Below the pieces are notes generated by a model that made no database searches, was not told the DNA's origin, and worked only from the letters and a program-made list of their open reading frames with translations. This document shows, one piece after another, positions 19,537 to 21,244 of a DNA stretch of 21,244 bases; position 1 is the stretch's first letter; each line of letters begins with the position of its first letter. This DNA comes from CAYIFC01 sp964362645 (GTDB lineage: Bacteria; Patescibacteriota; Minisyncoccia; Phycocordibacterales; JACOZG01): NCBI GenBank assembly GCA_964362645.1, contig CAYIFC010000007.1:1-21244 (forward strand), given 5' to 3'. Position numbers and translations under genes: made by a program.

Positions 19537-20184
19537 TCACGACCGGCGCAAAGAGGCAAGAAGGGTGGTCAGATCCTCGGGTAGCGGAGCCTGCAGATGG
19601 AGTCGGCGACCAGAATTGGGGTGAGTAAAGCCAAGCGACCAAGCATGGAGAGCTTGCCTAGTAATCCCCTCAAATTTTGACCCGTAAAGCTTGTCACCAG
19701 AAACGACATGGTTAAGATATTTAAAATGAGCGCGGATTTGGTGCGTCCGGCCGGTCTTAGGGTAAGCTTCGAGATAAGTATTATTAGCAAATCTCTCAAG
19801 CACCTTATATTCAGTTAGCGATGGTCGGAGTTTCCCTCCAGCCTTAAGACTGGCTACGCGCCGCCGGGCATCGGTACTACTGCGCCCAATTGGAACGTCA
19901 ATTTTGCCGGTATCGTCTTTAATGACCCCATCCACCACCACTCGGTAGATTTTATCGATCTCTCGCGCCTTAAACTGCCGCTTCAGCTCCAGCTCAGCGT
20001 CGGGAGTTTTGGCGATCAAAAGCAAGCCGCTCGTGTCACGATCAAGCCGATGGACCATAATCCCTCGCCTCGCCACGCCGGAGCCTAGCGCAGGCGGGTC
20101 CACCGCCTCCGACGTCAGCATCCCCGCCGGCTTATTAATAACCAGAATTGATTGGTCTTCGTAGATAACAAGGAAAGGAGTCAT
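19537..20184 (-). CDS. RluA-family rRNA/tRNA pseudouridine synthase
   Basis: A 215-residue pseudouridine synthase converting uridine to pseudouridine in structured RNA. Motif I LVINKPAGML (14-23), motif II with catalytic Asp48 in VHRLDRDTSGLLLIAKT (44-60), KIYRVVVDG (78-86), and motif III KTGRTHQIRAHFKYLNHVVS (142-161) are clear. It has no N-terminal S4 domain, unlike RluC/D, so the target site cannot be assigned. The ATG lies only five nucleotides after the 3' end of tRNA-Val; processing of the tRNA would leave an almost leaderless mRNA. It precedes rplS. Confidence 0.93.
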   Translation of the reverse strand: MTPFLVIYEDQSILVINKPAGMLTSEAVDPPALGSGVARRGIMVHRLDRDTSGLLLIAKTPDAELELKRQFKAREIDKIYRVVVDGVIKDDTGKIDVPIGRSSTDARRRVASLKAGGKLRPSLTEYKVLERFANNTYLEAYPKTGRTHQIRAHFKYLNHVVSGDKLYGSKFEGITRQALHAWSLGFTHPNSGRRLHLQAPLPEDLTTLLASLRRS

Positions 20185-20189
20185 CGTTG

Positions 20190-20263
20190 TGCGCGGTGAG
20201 GGATTCGAACCCCCGACCCTCTCGGTGTAAACGAGATGCTCTAACCAACTGAGCTAACCGCGC
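20190..20263 (-). tRNA. tRNA-Val (TAC)
   Basis: A 74-nt cloverleaf on the minus strand. Acceptor GCGCGGT/ACCGCGC with A discriminator, D-arm TAGCTCAGTTGGTTAGAGC, anticodon arm TCTCG-TTTACAC-CGAGA with anticodon TAC, and T-arm GGGGGTTCGAATCCC. CCA is not encoded. Confidence 0.96.
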
Positions 20264-20292
20264 GATTTGATTACTCTAACATTCAGGGTGAA

Positions 20293-20326
20293 CAAAAAGA
20301 AAGGGCGGCCGGAGATCGGTCGCCCT
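20293..20326 (-). terminator. Intrinsic terminator of the kinase gene
   Basis: On the minus strand AGGGCGACC and GGCCGCCCT pair around GATCTCC (one bulge), followed by TTCTTTTTG. It ends the P-loop kinase transcript just before tRNA-Val. Confidence 0.82.
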
Positions 20327-20346
20327 AAAATACTTATTAGTTGTTA

Positions 20347-21090
20347 TTACTGTGCCAGAATTTTTTTGGCACACTTCTTCACTTCTGCTCTCCATTCGAC
20401 TGGGTCTGTTGTGTCGATATCTGCCACGACAAAACAGGGAGGTTTTTTGATTTCCCATTTACCGCCGCCCTTGCTCGACCATCGGTAGTGGAGAGGTAAG
20501 CGACGAACCATCTCCCTCAATTTAACAACGACACCTTGGCTTTGCTCACTCCCCTCCCATTTTGTTGATGCCCCACCGAAGAAATCCTCTCGACTATCCG
20601 TGTAGTCAGCTTCCATGATCCGGCCATTAGCGACATCCAAATCGCAGTAGGTGCAAACAAACGCGAGACGCACCCCAGCTTTCCTAACCTTCTCGCGCAG
20701 ACTCGCCCGTTTGTTGGTGTCGATGAAATCAGAATCAATTACCACATTACCACCCCTCTTCGTAATCTCAATCGCCACATCTTCGGCAATGGCTCGGGTT
20801 TTCTCGTAAGGTGCTTTTTGCTTCCGGAGTTCGACCCTGATTTTGTCACCCTCAATCACGGTGGCTGCGATTGCAGCCCCAAGATCTTTGGCGACCGACG
20901 TTTTACCTGAGCCAACCAAACCAATCATGGCTACGATAATTGGTTTATTGAACACTTCGCTGTTATAGTAAGAAAGTTCGGCCATAAATGATTGTTTCGC
21001 GTTTAGTTCTTTTGCAGTGAGTGTCTCTCGCCGATGGAACCCCAAACCAATAACTCTCCCCCGCCAAGACTCAAGCAAATTCCCATTCAT
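20347..21090 (-). CDS. P-loop kinase-like ATPase (AAA/zeta-toxin/PNK-like)
   Basis: A 247-residue P-loop protein. ATG 21090 follows CGGAGGTGTAG, a good Shine-Dalgarno. An N-terminal segment (1-48, SWRGRVIGLGFHRRETLTAK) precedes IIVAMIGLVGSGKTSVAKDL, with Walker A GLVGSGKT at 57-64. IEGDKIRVELRK (79-90) and NVVIDSDFIDTNKRASLREK (115-134), the latter probably Walker B-like followed by an Arg lid, and VRLAFVCTYCDLDVANGRIM (140-159) complete a nucleotide-kinase fold. The C-terminal 80 residues (LREMVRRLPLHYRWSSKGGG) may hold the substrate site. The family includes gluconate kinase-like, polynucleotide kinase 5'-domain and zeta toxin proteins; I cannot choose among them. It has a strong own promoter and terminator and no visible antitoxin. 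Confidence 0.75.
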   Translation of the reverse strand: MNGNLLESWRGRVIGLGFHRRETLTAKELNAKQSFMAELSYYNSEVFNKPIIVAMIGLVGSGKTSVAKDLGAAIAATVIEGDKIRVELRKQKAPYEKTRAIAEDVAIEITKRGGNVVIDSDFIDTNKRASLREKVRKAGVRLAFVCTYCDLDVANGRIMEADYTDSREDFFGGASTKWEGSEQSQGVVVKLREMVRRLPLHYRWSSKGGGKWEIKKPPCFVVADIDTTDPVEWRAEVKKCAKKILAQ

Positions 21091-21156
21091 TCTACACCTC
21101 CGTTTTCTCTAATTTCAATAAGGGTAGCACTAGCCACCCCCTCATCTTCCAACGCT

Positions 21157-21185
21157 ATCCTATATTAAAAATGATAATCTGTCAA
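21157..21185 (-). promoter_or_regulatory. Promoter of the P-loop kinase gene
   Basis: On the minus strand a perfect TTGACA (21185-21180), a 17-nt spacer and TAGGAT (21162-21157; four of six consensus bases). It predicts a leader of about 60 nt. Confidence 0.65.
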
Positions 21186-21197
21186 TGGTGCTGTACA

Positions 21198-21244
21198 TTA
21201 ATCAAGCGTTGGTAACAGTTTCTTTAACTCCTTGATTTCTGCTT
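21198..21244 (-). CDS. C-terminal fragment of a gene running off the right edge
   Basis: An open minus-strand frame entering from the edge and ending at TAA (21200-21198); it reads AEIKELKKLLPTLD, a plausible amphipathic C-terminus. Too short for a family call; it could be chance. Confidence 0.35.
   Translation of the reverse strand, partial: AEIKELKKLLPTLD

Noticed and set aside
20347..21090. Zeta toxin of a toxin-antitoxin pair
   Set aside because: P-loop kinase fold fits, but there is no adjacent antitoxin-sized gene, and the zeta-specific residues cannot be confirmed by eye; left as a general kinase-like ATPase.

Overview
The window looks like a chromosomal piece of a Candidate Phyla Radiation (Patescibacteria) bacterium of moderate GC. 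The reasons are compact genes that often overlap or abut, many starts without a Shine-Dalgarno sequence, a reduced type IV pilus locus, and several hypothetical families that I recognise from that group. No rRNA or CRISPR array is present, so I do not name a lineage below that level.

Layout. Positions 1-3064 (+ strand) hold short single-gene units, most with strong Shine-Dalgarno sequences and their own terminators: two small hypothetical proteins, a secreted PEP-CTERM protein, a 57-residue protein, a YdcF-like DUF218 protein and an SMR-like membrane protein. A membrane-anchored winged-helix/Cas2-like (PaaX-like) gene follows on the minus strand. From about 3755 to 16371, on the minus strand, lies a type IV pilus locus. 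In transcription order it is: PAS histidine kinase, CheY-like regulator, pilB, pilC, a diversity-generating retroelement (DGR), four minor pseudopilins (one fused to a seven-bladed propeller), a PilM-TM-SH3b fusion, a pilin, and a PduO-type cobalamin adenosyltransferase. From 16434 to the right edge come a small autonomous gene, a membrane protein, a slipin, an NTF2-like hypothetical, tRNA-Leu(GAG), rplS, an RluA-family pseudouridine synthase, tRNA-Val(TAC) and a P-loop kinase.

The centre of interest is the DGR at 9361-12016. It has a reverse transcriptase with the DGR motif GLPLGNLTSQ, an Avd-like four-helix protein on the opposite strand, a template repeat (TR, 10759-10875) and a variable repeat (VR, 11209-11325) at the 3' end of a target gene. 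In the 117-nt core, all 17 TR/VR differences fall on the 30 template adenines (coding strand); none falls on the other 87 positions. Twelve codons are altered in the target C-terminus.

Three things about this DGR are unusual. The RT gene abuts and probably co-transcribes with the pseudopilin operon. The avd gene is inverted between TR and RT, starting head-to-head with RT inside a shared 12-bp palindrome. The avd reading frame is broken by a C10 run followed directly by a perfect 9-bp hairpin, so full-length Avd needs a one-base slip, phase variation, or correction of a sequencing error. TR appears to be its own RNA unit, with a -10 box upstream and an intrinsic terminator just after it.
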